A DNA stretch of 64,000 bases from Kribbella jejuensis (GTDB lineage Bacteria > Actinomycetota > Actinomycetes > Propionibacteriales > Kribbellaceae), in contig NZ_VFMM01000001.1 in the NCBI RefSeq assembly GCF_006715085.1, positions 682,001 through 746,000 on the forward strand, written 5' to 3'. The position numbers were made by a program, and so were the translations under genes. A model generated the notes under the pieces. That model was not told where the DNA came from. It searched no databases and saw nothing but the letters and a program-made list of their open reading frames with translations. Positions 34,618 to 43,816 of this stretch are shown one piece after another; within the stretch, counting starts at the first letter, position 1, and every line of letters begins with the position of its first letter.

Positions 34618-35506
34618 CGATCTCCCCACGCTGCACAGCGTATTCCGTCCCGCCCGCAACGATCCGCCGTGTGATCTCCTCAGCCACCGCCTCAGCCTCC
34701 ACCGCGGTCACGATCCGCACCGTCCCCTCGGCGTCCGCGGCAAACGTACTGAGCCCGCCCTCAGCAATCTGGACCTTGCCCAAGTCCGAGAAGCTGAACA
34801 GTTCCGGGCAGCTCAGCGCCAGCACCGCCACCGGATCGTGCGGCACGTTCCACGTCTCGTTCCAATAAGCCCACCACTGCTCGATATCCGCCCCGAGCGC
34901 CGCCCCCAACGGACCGGCCGCCCGGATCCGCTCCAACCGGGGCTTCTCGATCGTCACCTGCCGGGTGACCTCCAACCCGGTGATCGTCGTCGGAATCCCC
35001 GCGTTCAACACGGCCTGTGCCGCAACCTCGTCCGACTTGAAGTTGTGTTCCCGCACGTCGTCGCCGAACGACCCGCCCATCACCCACAGATGCCGGATCC
35101 ACCACGCCGCCTGCGGTTCGAGCGCCAACGCGGCGGCAATGTTGGTCAACGGGCCGATCGCCGCCACGTCGAGCTCACCAGGGCGCTCGCGTAGCCGTGC
35201 GACCAACCGTTCCGGCGCACTGTCCGCGCTGATCGTCTCCGCGTCCAGCCCGTTGTGCAGCGTCCCTTCGTGCCCGGCCCACCACACCTCCCTTCCGGAC
35301 AGCGGCTCGGCCAGGCCCGGTACGACGTCCAGCTCGCGGCCGGCGAGTACGCCGTACCGCCGGGCGAGCTGGGCCCGCAGCCGCGTGTCGCCGTACACCG
35401 TATGGACCTCGGCGAGCTCGACCTCCGGGCTGCCGAGCAACTGGGCCAGCGCCATCGCGTCGTCGACGTCGGAACCGATGTCGGTATCGAGAATGAGGGA
35501 ACGCAC
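34601..35506 (-). CDS. inosine-uridine preferring nucleoside hydrolase (IunH family)
   Basis: 301 residues, Ca-dependent N-glycosidase that splits a nucleoside into base and ribose. The diagnostic ILDTDIGSDVDDAMAL is at residues 5-20 (Ca2+-binding Asp cluster), and VMGGSFG and NVPHDPVAVLALSCP (active-site His) are present. GTG start at 35506 with AAAGGAG 5-6 nt upstream. It sits in the middle of an operon with an ABC importer and a LacI repressor, so it probably degrades imported nucleosides inside the cell (no signal peptide). Substrate choice among nucleosides is not visible. Confidence 0.9.
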   Translation of the reverse strand: MRSLILDTDIGSDVDDAMALAQLLGSPEVELAEVHTVYGDTRLRAQLARRYGVLAGRELDVVPGLAEPLSGREVWWAGHEGTLHNGLDAETISADSAPERLVARLRERPGELDVAAIGPLTNIAAALALEPQAAWWIRHLWVMGGSFGDDVREHNFKSDEVAAQAVLNAGIPTTITGLEVTRQVTIEKPRLERIRAAGPLGAALGADIEQWWAYWNETWNVPHDPVAVLALSCPELFSFSDLGKVQIAEGGLSTFAADAEGTVRIVTAVEAEAVAEEITRRIVAGGTEYAVQRGEIDGDRT

Positions 35507-35529
35507 GGATCTCCTTTACTTGAGCCCGG

Positions 35530-36345
35530 TCATTTGAGCCCGGTACTCGACACGGATTGGACGAAGTAGCGCTGGAAGCCGGCGATCACGACCAGCGGGA
35601 TGACGGTGAGGACGACGGCGCCCGCGAACACGAGGCCGTAGTCGGCGAAGTTCTGGCCCTGCAGGTTGGACAACGCGACCGGTCCGAGGATGTGTTTCGC
35701 GTCGGTGCCGATCAGCAGCGGCCAGACGTACGCCTGCCACTGGAAGAGGAACAGCATCAGCCCGGCGCCGATCAACGCGGGCTTCGACAACGGCAGGTAG
35801 ATCCAGCGGAAGACGCCGAACCAGCCGAGGCCGTCGAGGCGGCCGGCCTCGACGAGCTCCGCCGGGATGCCGAGGAAGAACTGCCGGAGCAGGAAGATCG
35901 CCATCCCGTTGCCGATCCCGGGCAGCACCAGCCCGGTGAAGGTGTTGGTCAGCTGCCAGTCCCGGAACATCGTCGACAACGGAATCGCGATCGCGTCGAA
36001 CGGCACCAGGAAACTCAGGACGACGATGCCGAACACCAGCCCGCGGCCGCGGAACTCGAACGCCGCCAGGCCGAAGGCCGCCGTCGCACAGACCGCCAGC
36101 CCGATGATCACGGTGAGCGCACTGACGAAGATCGAGTTGAGCGTCGCGCGGCCGACATCGCTGCTCAGCAAGGCGGAGTAGTTGTGCAGCGTCGGACGCA
36201 GCTCGAAGAACGTCTGCCACGACAGCTTCAGATGCGCGAACGTCTCCGAGCCGGGCCGCAGCGAGTTCGTCACCACCCAGAGCAGCGGCAGGAAGAACAG
36301 GATGCCGACGACTCCGCCGAGCGCGGAGAGGCTGACCCGCTTCAC
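35530..36345 (-). CDS. ABC transporter permease (sugar/nucleoside type, inner subunit 2)
   Basis: 271 residues, six membrane helices, of the CUT1/MalG-type binding-protein-dependent permease family. The EAA loop that contacts the ATPase reads EAGRLDGLGWFGVFRWIYLP near 190. The ATG at 36345 overlaps the stop of permease 1 (ATGA). The last codons (STGLK-stop) lie in a 14-bp tandem duplication (ACCGGGCTCAA...), so a second stop follows in another frame. No ATPase is encoded in the operon, as in other actinobacterial CUT1 systems that share one MsiK-like ATPase. Confidence 0.93.
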   Translation of the reverse strand: MKRVSLSALGGVVGILFFLPLLWVVTNSLRPGSETFAHLKLSWQTFFELRPTLHNYSALLSSDVGRATLNSIFVSALTVIIGLAVCATAAFGLAAFEFRGRGLVFGIVVLSFLVPFDAIAIPLSTMFRDWQLTNTFTGLVLPGIGNGMAIFLLRQFFLGIPAELVEAGRLDGLGWFGVFRWIYLPLSKPALIGAGLMLFLFQWQAYVWPLLIGTDAKHILGPVALSNLQGQNFADYGLVFAGAVVLTVIPLVVIAGFQRYFVQSVSSTGLK

Positions 36346-37202
36346 TGGTCACCTCGCAGCAACCGGAACTGACCCGCCACGATGACCAGCGTCAGCGCGA
36401 CCAGGATGACCACCTCGGCCTGCGCGACATGGATGTCGCCGAGCGCGTACGCACGGTTGTAGACGTCGTACATCAACAGGTTGCTGTTGCCGTTGGGCCC
36501 GCCCTTGGTGAGGATCTGCACCGGCGCGAACACCAGCAGGTTGGACACCGTGTCAGCGACCAGGACGAAAGCGAGCGGACGACGTACCAGTGGAAGCGTG
36601 ACCGACACCATCCGCCGCCACGGGCCGGCGCCGTCGAGCAGCGCGGCCTCGCGGACCTCGACCGGGACCTCCTGGATGCCCGCGATCAGGAACAGCATCC
36701 AGTACCCGACGCCGATCCAGGACAGCAGCACGATCAGCGACGGCAGGACCTGGCTCGACGACGTGAGGAACGGCTGCGCGGGCAGGCCGAGCCGTTCCAG
36801 TACGCCGTTCCCGAGACCGTCGGGGCGGTAGATGACGCTCCAGATCACGGCCGACACCGCCGGCGGCGTGGCGATCGGAAGGATCACCAACGTCCGCCAG
36901 AGCTTCGATCCGGCCGCCTTCTGGGTGAAGAGGACTGCCAGCAGGAACGCGACGACGACCTGGATCGGGTTCACCAGCACGGTGAAGAGCAACGTGACAC
37001 CGACCGATTGCCGGAAGTCCTTGCTCCCCAGCAGGTCCGTGTAGTTGCTCAGCCCGGCGAACACCCGGCCCCCACGCAGCAGGCTCTCGCTGTAGAAGCT
37101 CTCAACTACCGCGGAGATCGCCGGGACGATCCGCAGTACGGCGAGACACACCAGCGCGGGCGCCAGGAAGGCCAGGGCGATCAGCCCCTGCCGCTGCCTC
37201 AT
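36342..37202 (-). CDS. ABC transporter permease (sugar/nucleoside type, subunit 1)
   Basis: 286 residues, six membrane helices, MalF/UgpA-like. The N-terminal helix reads GLIALAFLAPALVCLAVLRI, and the EAA-type loop REAALLDGAGPWRRMVSVTLP is near 205. It pairs with the downstream permease. The ATG at 37202 overlaps the binding-protein stop (ATGA), so the whole importer is translationally coupled. The substrate is inferred from the nucleoside hydrolase in the same operon, but sugars cannot be excluded. Confidence 0.93.
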   Translation of the reverse strand: MRQRQGLIALAFLAPALVCLAVLRIVPAISAVVESFYSESLLRGGRVFAGLSNYTDLLGSKDFRQSVGVTLLFTVLVNPIQVVVAFLLAVLFTQKAAGSKLWRTLVILPIATPPAVSAVIWSVIYRPDGLGNGVLERLGLPAQPFLTSSSQVLPSLIVLLSWIGVGYWMLFLIAGIQEVPVEVREAALLDGAGPWRRMVSVTLPLVRRPLAFVLVADTVSNLLVFAPVQILTKGGPNGNSNLLMYDVYNRAYALGDIHVAQAEVVILVALTLVIVAGQFRLLRGDQ

Positions 37203-38512
37203 TTAATGGACTTCCACGCCTCAGTCAGCTGCTGGGTGGCTTGCTGCAACCGCTGATCCGGGTTGGTCCCGTTGCGGATGTCGGCGAACGCCTTGCCCAT
37301 CACTTCCTCGAACTGGATGTACCCGACGCTCACCGGCCGCGACACCGCGGTGTGCTCACTCTCGTACGCCGTGATCGCCGCCGCACCGGCCGTCTTCGTA
37401 CCGGAGAACGCGTCCATCTTCGGGGTGTACTGCTTCTGCGCGTCGAGGTTCGCCGGGATGATCGTCGTCGTACTCGTGGTGGCCAGGTTGCCGGCCGGGT
37501 CCAGCGTCGCGAACTCGATGAACTTGCGGGCCATCCGCTGCTGCTTCGAGGCCGGGTTGATGCCGAGCGACCACGACCCGGTCGGTGTGACCGGCTTGCC
37601 GCCCTGGAAGTACGGCAGCGGCGCGACGCCCCAGTCGATCTTCGAGCTGCCGAAGATCTTCAGGTCCCACGGCCCGCCGACGAAGAACGCCACGTCGCCG
37701 TTGGCGAACACCGGACCGGTCTGGAACCCGCCGATGCCGCGCGGCGACAGGCCGCTCGCGAAGGTTGCGCCGTACCACTGCATCGCCTTCTTCCAGCCGT
37801 CGGTCTCGATCGCGGGCGTGAGCGCGTCATCACCCTCGATCCCGGAGCCGCCGCCGAGCGACTCGGCCAGGGGTTGCAGCTGGTAGTACGCCTCGGGCTG
37901 TTCCATGAACAGCCCGTACTTCGTGCCGCCCGCCTGCATGCTCTTCCGGCCGGCCGCCTCGACCTGCTCCCACGTCCAGCGCTGCTGCGGGTCCGCGGTC
38001 GGCGGAGTGACCTTCGCCTTCGCGAGCGCGGTCTTGTTGTAGAAGAGGTACTGCGTGGAGTTCCACATCGGCAGCGACCAGAGCTTGTCGCGGAAGTGGT
38101 TGGTCTTGTACGCCGCGGCGCTGAACGACGTCTTCACCTTGGCGTCGAGATCGCCGAGATCGGTGAGAAAACCCTTCGCGGCCAGCTGGGAAACCCGCGG
38201 CTCGTCGACCGTGTAGACGTCGATCCCGGCGTCCTTCGCGCTCAACCGCTGCTGCATGGTCGCGTTGAACTGGTCGAACGGGATCTGGGTGTAGGTCACC
38301 TTGATCCCGGGGTTCTTCGCCTCGAAGGCCTTGATCACCGGCTGGTAGGTCTCGGCGTTGTCGGTGCCGGTGAACGTGATCGTCCCGGTCTCGGGGCCGG
38401 GGTCGGCTTTCGCCGGGCCGTCCGACCCGGCGCCGGTCGACCCACCACAACCGGCCAGCAGCAGGGCCGCGGCAACCGCCGCGGCCGGAAGAGCGAAGAG
38501 GTTCCGCCGCAC
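37199..38512 (-). CDS. extracellular solute-binding lipoprotein
   Basis: 437 residues, cluster B/D-type ABC binding protein (SBP_bac_1). The signal peptide ends in the lipobox LLAGC (Cys ~22), so it is anchored outside the membrane. The mature part has the usual two-lobe features (ITFTGTDNAETYQPVIKAFE, QYLFYNKTALAKA, PTGSWSLGINPAS). GTG start at 38512. First gene of the operon binding protein-permease-permease-hydrolase-LacI. Two palindromic operators lie 33-62 bp upstream, so the operon is probably repressed by its own LacI protein. Confidence 0.93.
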   Translation of the reverse strand: MRRNLFALPAAAVAAALLLAGCGGSTGAGSDGPAKADPGPETGTITFTGTDNAETYQPVIKAFEAKNPGIKVTYTQIPFDQFNATMQQRLSAKDAGIDVYTVDEPRVSQLAAKGFLTDLGDLDAKVKTSFSAAAYKTNHFRDKLWSLPMWNSTQYLFYNKTALAKAKVTPPTADPQQRWTWEQVEAAGRKSMQAGGTKYGLFMEQPEAYYQLQPLAESLGGGSGIEGDDALTPAIETDGWKKAMQWYGATFASGLSPRGIGGFQTGPVFANGDVAFFVGGPWDLKIFGSSKIDWGVAPLPYFQGGKPVTPTGSWSLGINPASKQQRMARKFIEFATLDPAGNLATTSTTTIIPANLDAQKQYTPKMDAFSGTKTAGAAAITAYESEHTAVSRPVSVGYIQFEEVMGKAFADIRNGTNPDQRLQQATQQLTEAWKSIK

Positions 38513-38544
38513 AGCGATCCCCTTTCCAATGACGCAGGGAGAAG

Positions 38545-38574
38545 GTCTAAGCGGTTAGACTCTAAGCGCTTAGA
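38545..38574. promoter_or_regulatory. paired LacI operators
   Basis: GTCTAAGCGGTTAGAC (38545-38560, palindrome with one mismatch) and TCTAAGCGCTTAGA (38561-38574, perfect) lie side by side, sharing the core CTAAGCG(C/G)TTAG with a central CG as in LacI-family sites. They sit between the binding-protein gene and the divergent BTAD regulator and could affect both. Confidence 0.8.
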
Positions 38575-38635
38575 CCTGCGGGTGTCCAGCAGTTCGGGAC
38601 TGTCCGCGCTGTGCCTGACGACGTACTCTCGGCTG

Positions 38636-41600
38636 ATGAGGGTGGGGGTTCTGGGGGCGGCCGAGGTCCTGCGGGACGGGGAGCCGGTCGAACTGGGTGG
38701 CCGCAAGCAGCGCATGCTGTTGTCGGCTCTGGCGCTGTACGGCGGGCAGCCGGTGCCGGTCGACAGCCTGATCGACATGCTCTGGCGGGACAGCCCGCCG
38801 CCGAGTGCGCTGTCGACGCTGCAGGTGTATCTCGCCGGGGTCCGGAAGGCGCTGGAGCCGGATCGGCCGGCTCGGACGGCGCCGACAACCGTCGTGACCG
38901 TTGCGCCCGGTTATGCGCTGCGGTTGCCCGGTGAATGCCTCGACGCGACGCATTTCGCCGCCACCGTGGACGCCGTACATCGCCGGCTTGGTCAGCCGGG
39001 CCGGGGTCTCCGGCCGGACGAGCTCGGGGCCGTCGTCGATTCGCTCGACGACGCGCTCGCCTTGTGGCGCGGTACGCCGTACTCCGACCTGGACGACGTC
39101 GCGGCGGCCGTTGCCGAACGGGGACGGCTGGAAGAACTACGACTCGTCGCGCTCGAGGACTGTGCCGTCGCACGTCTCGCGCTGGGTCAGCACGCGACGC
39201 TCGCCGCGGAACTGGAGGCGCTGACGGCCGAGCATCCGTTGCGCGAACGGTTGTGGGCGTTGCGCGTGCAGGCTCTTGCCGCGGCCGGCCGGCAGGCGGA
39301 CGCGCTCGACGCACTGCGCCGGGTACGGCAGATCCTGGCGGACGAGCTCGGCCTGGACCCTGGAGCAACGCTGCGCGAGCTGGAACTCGCCGTACTCCGC
39401 CAGGACCCACAACTGAGCTGGCGGCCGAAAGCCCTCGAACGAGCGATTGCGGGTGTTTCGCGGTGGCCCCTGGTCGGGCGGGTCGCGGAGCTCGCCGCGC
39501 TCGAACACCTTCTGGACGAGGCGACTTCCGCACCGCAGTTCGCCGTACTCGTCGGAGAGCCGGGGATCGGCAAGACGAGACTGGCGTCCGAGCTGGCGGC
39601 AAAGGCGCGTGCCCGTGGTTTCGCCGTACTCACCGGGCGCTGTTCGGAGGACGAGGGCGCACCCCCACTCTGGCCGTGGACCGGGGTCCTGGGCGCACTG
39701 GCCGGGGCCGACCTGCCGGAGGACTTGTCGCGACAGCTCACCGAGCTCACCGCTCTTCTCGAATCCGGTGCCCCGAAACCGTCCGGCGCCGACGTCGACG
39801 CGGCACGGTTCCGGCTGTGGACGACGATCGCGGACGTACTGGTCTCCGCCTCCGGGACCGTCCCGCTGCTCGTCGTGCTCGACGACCTGCACTGGGCTGA
39901 CGCGTCGTCACTCAAGTTGCTGAAGCATCTTGCCGACGTGGTCGATACCGGACGCCTGCTCGTCCTCGCCACCCGCCGCGCGGTCCCGGAGCTCACGGGT
40001 CAACTCGCCGCCGTCGCCGAAAGTCTCGGCCGACGCCATGCACTGCGCCTGGACCTGCACGGCCTGACGCTGCCCGAAGCGGCCGAGCTCGTCGAGGCTG
40101 CGACCCAGCGCAAACCCGGGACGCGGGAAGCCGAGGCGTTGCGCGCACGGACCGACGGGAACCCGTTCTTCCTGGTCGAACTCCTCCGCGACGGCAGCGG
40201 CGACGTACCGGCGGCGGTGACCGACATCGTCGCGCGCCGGCTCGAACGGTTGCCGTCGGCAACCGGTGAGCTGTTGCGCACGGCCGCGGTCGTCGGCCGA
40301 GAGTTCGACCTCGCGGTACTGGCCGCGGCGACCGGCCGGGACCCGGACGAACTGCTCGACGACCTCGATCCGGCCCTGGCCGCGGGCGTGATCGCCGACG
40401 GCGATCGGGTCGAGCGGTTCCGGTTCGCGCACGCGTTGGTCCGGGACGTCGCGTACGCCGGCCTGCCGGCGGCCCGGCGCGCCCGCCGGCACGCGGCGAT
40501 CGCCCAGGTGCTCGAGGATCTGGGCGCTGCCCCGTCGGAGCCGGCGCGGCACTGGCTAGCGGCCGGGCCGGCCCATGCGGCACGAGCCTGGCGAGCAGCA
40601 GCCGTTGCCGCCGAGCACGCGATCCGGCTGTACGCGTACGACGAGGCAGCGGTCTTGCTGGCGGCAGCACTCGACGTACAGGAAACCGACAGCTCCGCGA
40701 CCCGGCTCGACCGGTACGACCTGCTGATGGCACGTGCCGACGCGTGCCGGTGGTCGGTCGACCGGGACGCGCTGGACGTAGCTCTGAGCGCGGCCGTGCA
40801 GGAGGCGGAGCGGCTCGGGGACGCCGTACGCATGACGCGGGCGGCCGTTGCCGGCGCCGAGGGCGCCTTGTGGCAGACGCGCCCGTACGGGCAAACCGAT
40901 CATTACCTCGTCGGCATCTTGCGACGCGCTCTGCGGGAGCTCCCGGCCGAAGACAGCGAACTGCGCTGCAGAGCACTGCTCGTCCTCGCGACCGAGCTCT
41001 ATCACAGCGACGCCCCGGCGTACCGGGAGGCGCTGGCCGAGCAGGGCATGGCGATGGCGCGCCGGCTCGGTGACCCCGGCTTGCTGGTGTGGGCGTGTCA
41101 GGCCGCCTTTATCGCCACCTGGCGTCAGGCCACCGCCCCGGATCGCCGGCAACTGGCCGACGAGGCGGTCGCCGCCGCGATCGAACTGGCCGATCCGGTG
41201 CGGGAGGCGCTGGCCCGTACCCTGCGCGTGATCGTCCTGCACGAACTCGGCCGGATCGCGGAGATGTGGGCAGAGATCAGCCGGCTCCGGGCGATCGCCG
41301 AGCCACGACGGCTGGTGTACGTCCTGATCGTGCTCACGGAGCTCGAGCCGCCGTGGCTGGCGATGCGCGGACGGTTCGACGAGGCGGACGCCTTGATCGA
41401 GCAGCGACGCGAACTCGTCGCGGGCGCCTCGCTCCCCCAGCGGGACGAGTCGATGGTCTCGGCTGTCGCGTGCGTCGAGCTCTGGCGGACCGGCGCGGCC
41501 GGGATCGTGTCCGCGTTCCAGGAGCTCGCCGCGGTGAGTCCGATGCCGTTCGACCTGCCGATCCAGTGGATGCTCGTACGGGCCGGACGACTGGACGACG

Positions 41601-41938
41601 CGCGGGCGATCCGGACCGCGCCGGTTCCGGCCACGGACGACTGGGTGTCGATGCATCATTACTGCGCCGCGGCCGAGGTCGCTTTTGCATTGGGACGCCC
41701 GGATGCGGCGCGGACGGTGTACCGGTGGTTGAGTCCGTACGCCGGGCGGGTCTGCAGCGCCGGGTTCTCGGTCGCGATCGGGCCGGTGGACGCCTTCCTC
41801 GCCCTGGCGGCGATGGCGACAGGTGAACGGGAGCTCGCGGGCCGGCACGCCGACCGGGCGCTGGAACTGTGCGACGAGTGGGAGATCCCGCTGGCCGCGC
41901 AGTGGTTGCGCGAGCAGCGGGACCGCGGCGGATTCTGA
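38636..41938 (+). CDS. large BTAD-domain transcriptional regulator with AAA ATPase (AfsR/SARP-like)
   Basis: 1100 residues. Residues ~1-95 form a winged-helix (OmpR/SARP-type) DNA-binding domain (MRVGVLGAAEVLRDGEPVEL), followed by a bacterial transcriptional activation (BTAD) domain to ~250. An AAA/AAA_16 ATPase follows, with Walker A VGEPGIGKTRLASEL (~307-321) and Walker B LLVVLDDLHWAD (~410). The last ~500 residues are helical repeats (TPR-like). This is the large AfsR-type activator layout, often linked to secondary metabolism or general control. There is no LuxR domain at the C-terminus. ATG 38636 was chosen; a very long in-frame extension back into the ABC gene is a shadow. Divergent from the nucleoside operon; its target is unknown. 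Confidence 0.9.
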   Translation: MRVGVLGAAEVLRDGEPVELGGRKQRMLLSALALYGGQPVPVDSLIDMLWRDSPPPSALSTLQVYLAGVRKALEPDRPARTAPTTVVTVAPGYALRLPGECLDATHFAATVDAVHRRLGQPGRGLRPDELGAVVDSLDDALALWRGTPYSDLDDVAAAVAERGRLEELRLVALEDCAVARLALGQHATLAAELEALTAEHPLRERLWALRVQALAAAGRQADALDALRRVRQILADELGLDPGATLRELELAVLRQDPQLSWRPKALERAIAGVSRWPLVGRVAELAALEHLLDEATSAPQFAVLVGEPGIGKTRLASELAAKARARGFAVLTGRCSEDEGAPPLWPWTGVLGALAGADLPEDLSRQLTELTALLESGAPKPSGADVDAARFRLWTTIADVLVSASGTVPLLVVLDDLHWADASSLKLLKHLADVVDTGRLLVLATRRAVPELTGQLAAVAESLGRRHALRLDLHGLTLPEAAELVEAATQRKPGTREAEALRARTDGNPFFLVELLRDGSGDVPAAVTDIVARRLERLPSATGELLRTAAVVGREFDLAVLAAATGRDPDELLDDLDPALAAGVIADGDRVERFRFAHALVRDVAYAGLPAARRARRHAAIAQVLEDLGAAPSEPARHWLAAGPAHAARAWRAAAVAAEHAIRLYAYDEAAVLLAAALDVQETDSSATRLDRYDLLMARADACRWSVDRDALDVALSAAVQEAERLGDAVRMTRAAVAGAEGALWQTRPYGQTDHYLVGILRRALRELPAEDSELRCRALLVLATELYHSDAPAYREALAEQGMAMARRLGDPGLLVWACQAAFIATWRQATAPDRRQLADEAVAAAIELADPVREALARTLRVIVLHELGRIAEMWAEISRLRAIAEPRRLVYVLIVLTELEPPWLAMRGRFDEADALIEQRRELVAGASLPQRDESMVSAVACVELWRTGAAGIVSAFQELAAVSPMPFDLPIQWMLVRAGRLDDARAIRTAPVPATDDWVSMHHYCAAAEVAFALGRPDAARTVYRWLSPYAGRVCSAGFSVAIGPVDAFLALAAMATGERELAGRHADRALELCDEWEIPLAAQWLREQRDRGGF

Positions 41939-41941
41939 GCG

Positions 41942-42643
41942 TCACGAGTAGCGGAAGGTCGCCCGCTCGCGTCGTTCGAACGGCCGGCGCCAGAACAGCC
42001 GCCACATCACCTCCATTCCACGCCCCGCCATCGCGTCGCGGACCCGGCCGAAGTGCTCGGGCGGCAGCTCGTACATGCCCCATGCCGCGAGGAACGGTAG
42101 GTCTCGTGGGCTGTGTGCGGGCTTGAAATGCTCCCGCTCCAGGCGCTGCCAGTCGTCGTCGACCAGGTACCGCTGGACCAGTGTCAGCGCGTCGCGCTCC
42201 TCGTGGGCCAGATGCCGGGTCAGGTGTTCGCCCAGGGCAACGATCCGGACCTCCAACGCGTCCCGCGCGTCGTCGTCGGCGTGCGTCGCCAGCCGGTCGA
42301 ACCCCGCCGTGCACGAGGTCAGCAACGGGTCGATCTCGGTGTGCTCGGCTTCCATCGCCTCGAGCGTCGCCCGGCCCTCGGCGTCCGCCTTGGCCATCAG
42401 CAGCGGCCACAGACCGGTGTCCTCACCGGTGTGGTGTTTGTGCAGGATGTCCCGGAACCTGTCCCAACGGGCCGCGAGGGCCTTCCAGGTCACCCGGTCC
42501 GGCACCGGCGTGCCGATCACGGCCGCCTTGAAGTTGGCCAGGTCGCGCCGGAAGGCATGGTGGACGACGTACATCGCGGTCAGGTCGACCGGCCCCGGCG
42601 GCGCGGCGGCCTGGCCCGGCAGCATCAAGGTTCCTGTGGTCAT
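41942..42643 (-). CDS. hemerythrin HHE-domain protein
   Basis: 233 residues. Four-helix hemerythrin-like cation-binding domain at ~20-160 with the expected His/Glu iron ligands: VVHHAFRRDL, LHKHHTGEDTGLWP, EAEHTEIDP, LTRHLAHEERDAL. It could bind a di-iron centre and sense or store oxygen or nitric oxide, but enzyme activity is unknown. AAAGGA precedes the ATG at 42643. A ~70-residue C-terminal extension follows. Divergent from a split-barrel flavin-binding-like gene, an arrangement suggesting shared control from the 127-bp gap. Convergent with the BTAD regulator. Confidence 0.88.
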   Translation of the reverse strand: MTTGTLMLPGQAAAPPGPVDLTAMYVVHHAFRRDLANFKAAVIGTPVPDRVTWKALAARWDRFRDILHKHHTGEDTGLWPLLMAKADAEGRATLEAMEAEHTEIDPLLTSCTAGFDRLATHADDDARDALEVRIVALGEHLTRHLAHEERDALTLVQRYLVDDDWQRLEREHFKPAHSPRDLPFLAAWGMYELPPEHFGRVRDAMAGRGMEVMWRLFWRRPFERRERATFRYS

Positions 42644-42685
42644 GAGCGATTCCTTTCTCGAGGTTCGCCCACCGTGCGCGGGCCC

Positions 42686-42729
42686 GCTTGGGAAGCACTT
42701 GTGGTCGCGACCCCAAGCCGATCCCAAGC
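42686..42729. promoter_or_regulatory. CCCAAGC repeats in the hemerythrin/flavoprotein divergent gap
   Basis: CCCAAGC occurs at 42712-42718 and 42723-42729 (11 bp apart, one helical turn), and its inverse GCTTGGG at 42686-42692. This spacing suggests a regulator site for both divergent genes; no regulator gene is adjacent. Confidence 0.35.
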
Positions 42730-42770
42730 GCTCCGCCGGATGCTCATCCCAACCACCAAGGGGAGGAATC

Positions 42771-43763
42771 ATGAAGGCACCGGCCGTTTCCGTCTTGCCA
42801 TCGGCTGTCCTGCCGATCGTCGAGCGGGCGATCACCTGCGAGTACGCGTCATTGACCCGGTCGGGCGCACCGATCACCTGGCCGCTGACGCCGTACCACG
42901 ACTCCGGTACGGCGACCATCGACGTCAGCACCGGGCTCACGTATCCGGCGAAGGCCGAGCGCGCCCGGCACGATCCGCGGGTGGCGCTGCTGTTCTCCGA
43001 TCCGACCGGCTCGGGTCTGTCCGATGCTCCCGTGGTGCTGGTTCAGGGATTGGCGACGGTGCGGGACGCTGACCTGCAGGCCAATACGGACCTGTACCTG
43101 CGTCGCGTGCTGCAGAAGATGCCGCAGGCGGTGACCGGGCAGCCGTGGGTCGTGGTACGTCGGCAGCGGTGGTACTGGAGCCGTGTGTGGATCGAGGTCA
43201 CGCCGCTTCGGATCCTGTGGTGGCCCGGTGGCCGGCTCGACTTGGAACCGCTCCGCTGGGAAGCTCCCGCGGACGTGACCGCGCCACCGTCCGACCCGGC
43301 GCCCGAGGGGCCTGCGTCGCCGGGGTGGGCGGTGCCGCCGGCCGACTGGCGGCCGAGAGCGGATGCTGCGATGCGGCTCGGCAATCCCGTGCTGACGGTG
43401 CGTGATGAGGACGGGTGGCCGCTGCCGGTGCGTTCTGTGGGGGTCGAGCTGGTGGACGACGGGTTCGTGGCCCGGACCGGTCCGTTCGGCGCGGCGGCGG
43501 GCGGCCGGGCGTGTTTGACGTTCCACGAGCATCCAGAGGTCTTCACCGGTCAGCAGAACGCAGTCTTCGTCGGGACCGCTGGTGCTGTTCCGGGCGGCGT
43601 CCATTTCCGGGTCGAGCGGGCACTCGCGGACTTCAGCCTCCCGCCGGGACGGTTCACCCAGCTACGGAAGTTCTTGTCCAGCGGCCGGGCGCTGACTCCG
43701 AGGCTGGCCCACGAAGCCGCCCGCAGACACCAACCGATCCCCACAGTCCGCAAACCCGGCTGA
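42771..43763 (+). CDS. pyridoxamine 5'-phosphate oxidase-like split-barrel protein
   Basis: 330 residues. The N-terminal ~130 residues resemble the PNPOx/FMN-binding split barrel (CEYASLTRSGAPITWPLTPYHD, TYPAKAERARHDPRVALLFSDP). A Pro/Ala-rich linker (~165-195) joins it to a second, related half (PVLTVRDEDGWPLPVRSVGVEL). The two-half layout points to an internally duplicated barrel. Such proteins bind FMN, haem or F420; F420 is plausible because cofC is in this genome. GGGGAGG lies before the ATG at 42771. No catalytic residue can be assigned. Confidence 0.75.
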   Translation: MKAPAVSVLPSAVLPIVERAITCEYASLTRSGAPITWPLTPYHDSGTATIDVSTGLTYPAKAERARHDPRVALLFSDPTGSGLSDAPVVLVQGLATVRDADLQANTDLYLRRVLQKMPQAVTGQPWVVVRRQRWYWSRVWIEVTPLRILWWPGGRLDLEPLRWEAPADVTAPPSDPAPEGPASPGWAVPPADWRPRADAAMRLGNPVLTVRDEDGWPLPVRSVGVELVDDGFVARTGPFGAAAGGRACLTFHEHPEVFTGQQNAVFVGTAGAVPGGVHFRVERALADFSLPPGRFTQLRKFLSSGRALTPRLAHEAARRHQPIPTVRKPG

Positions 43764-43816
43764 CAACCGCCTCCCATCCGGCTGGACTCGGCGTTCCTTC
43801 ACCTGCCGATACGACA

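Noticed and set aside
37241..38635. Extension of the BTAD regulator to a 1565-codon frame
   Set aside because: The first ~465 codons are the antisense of the binding-protein gene and lack domain features; the real start is 38636.
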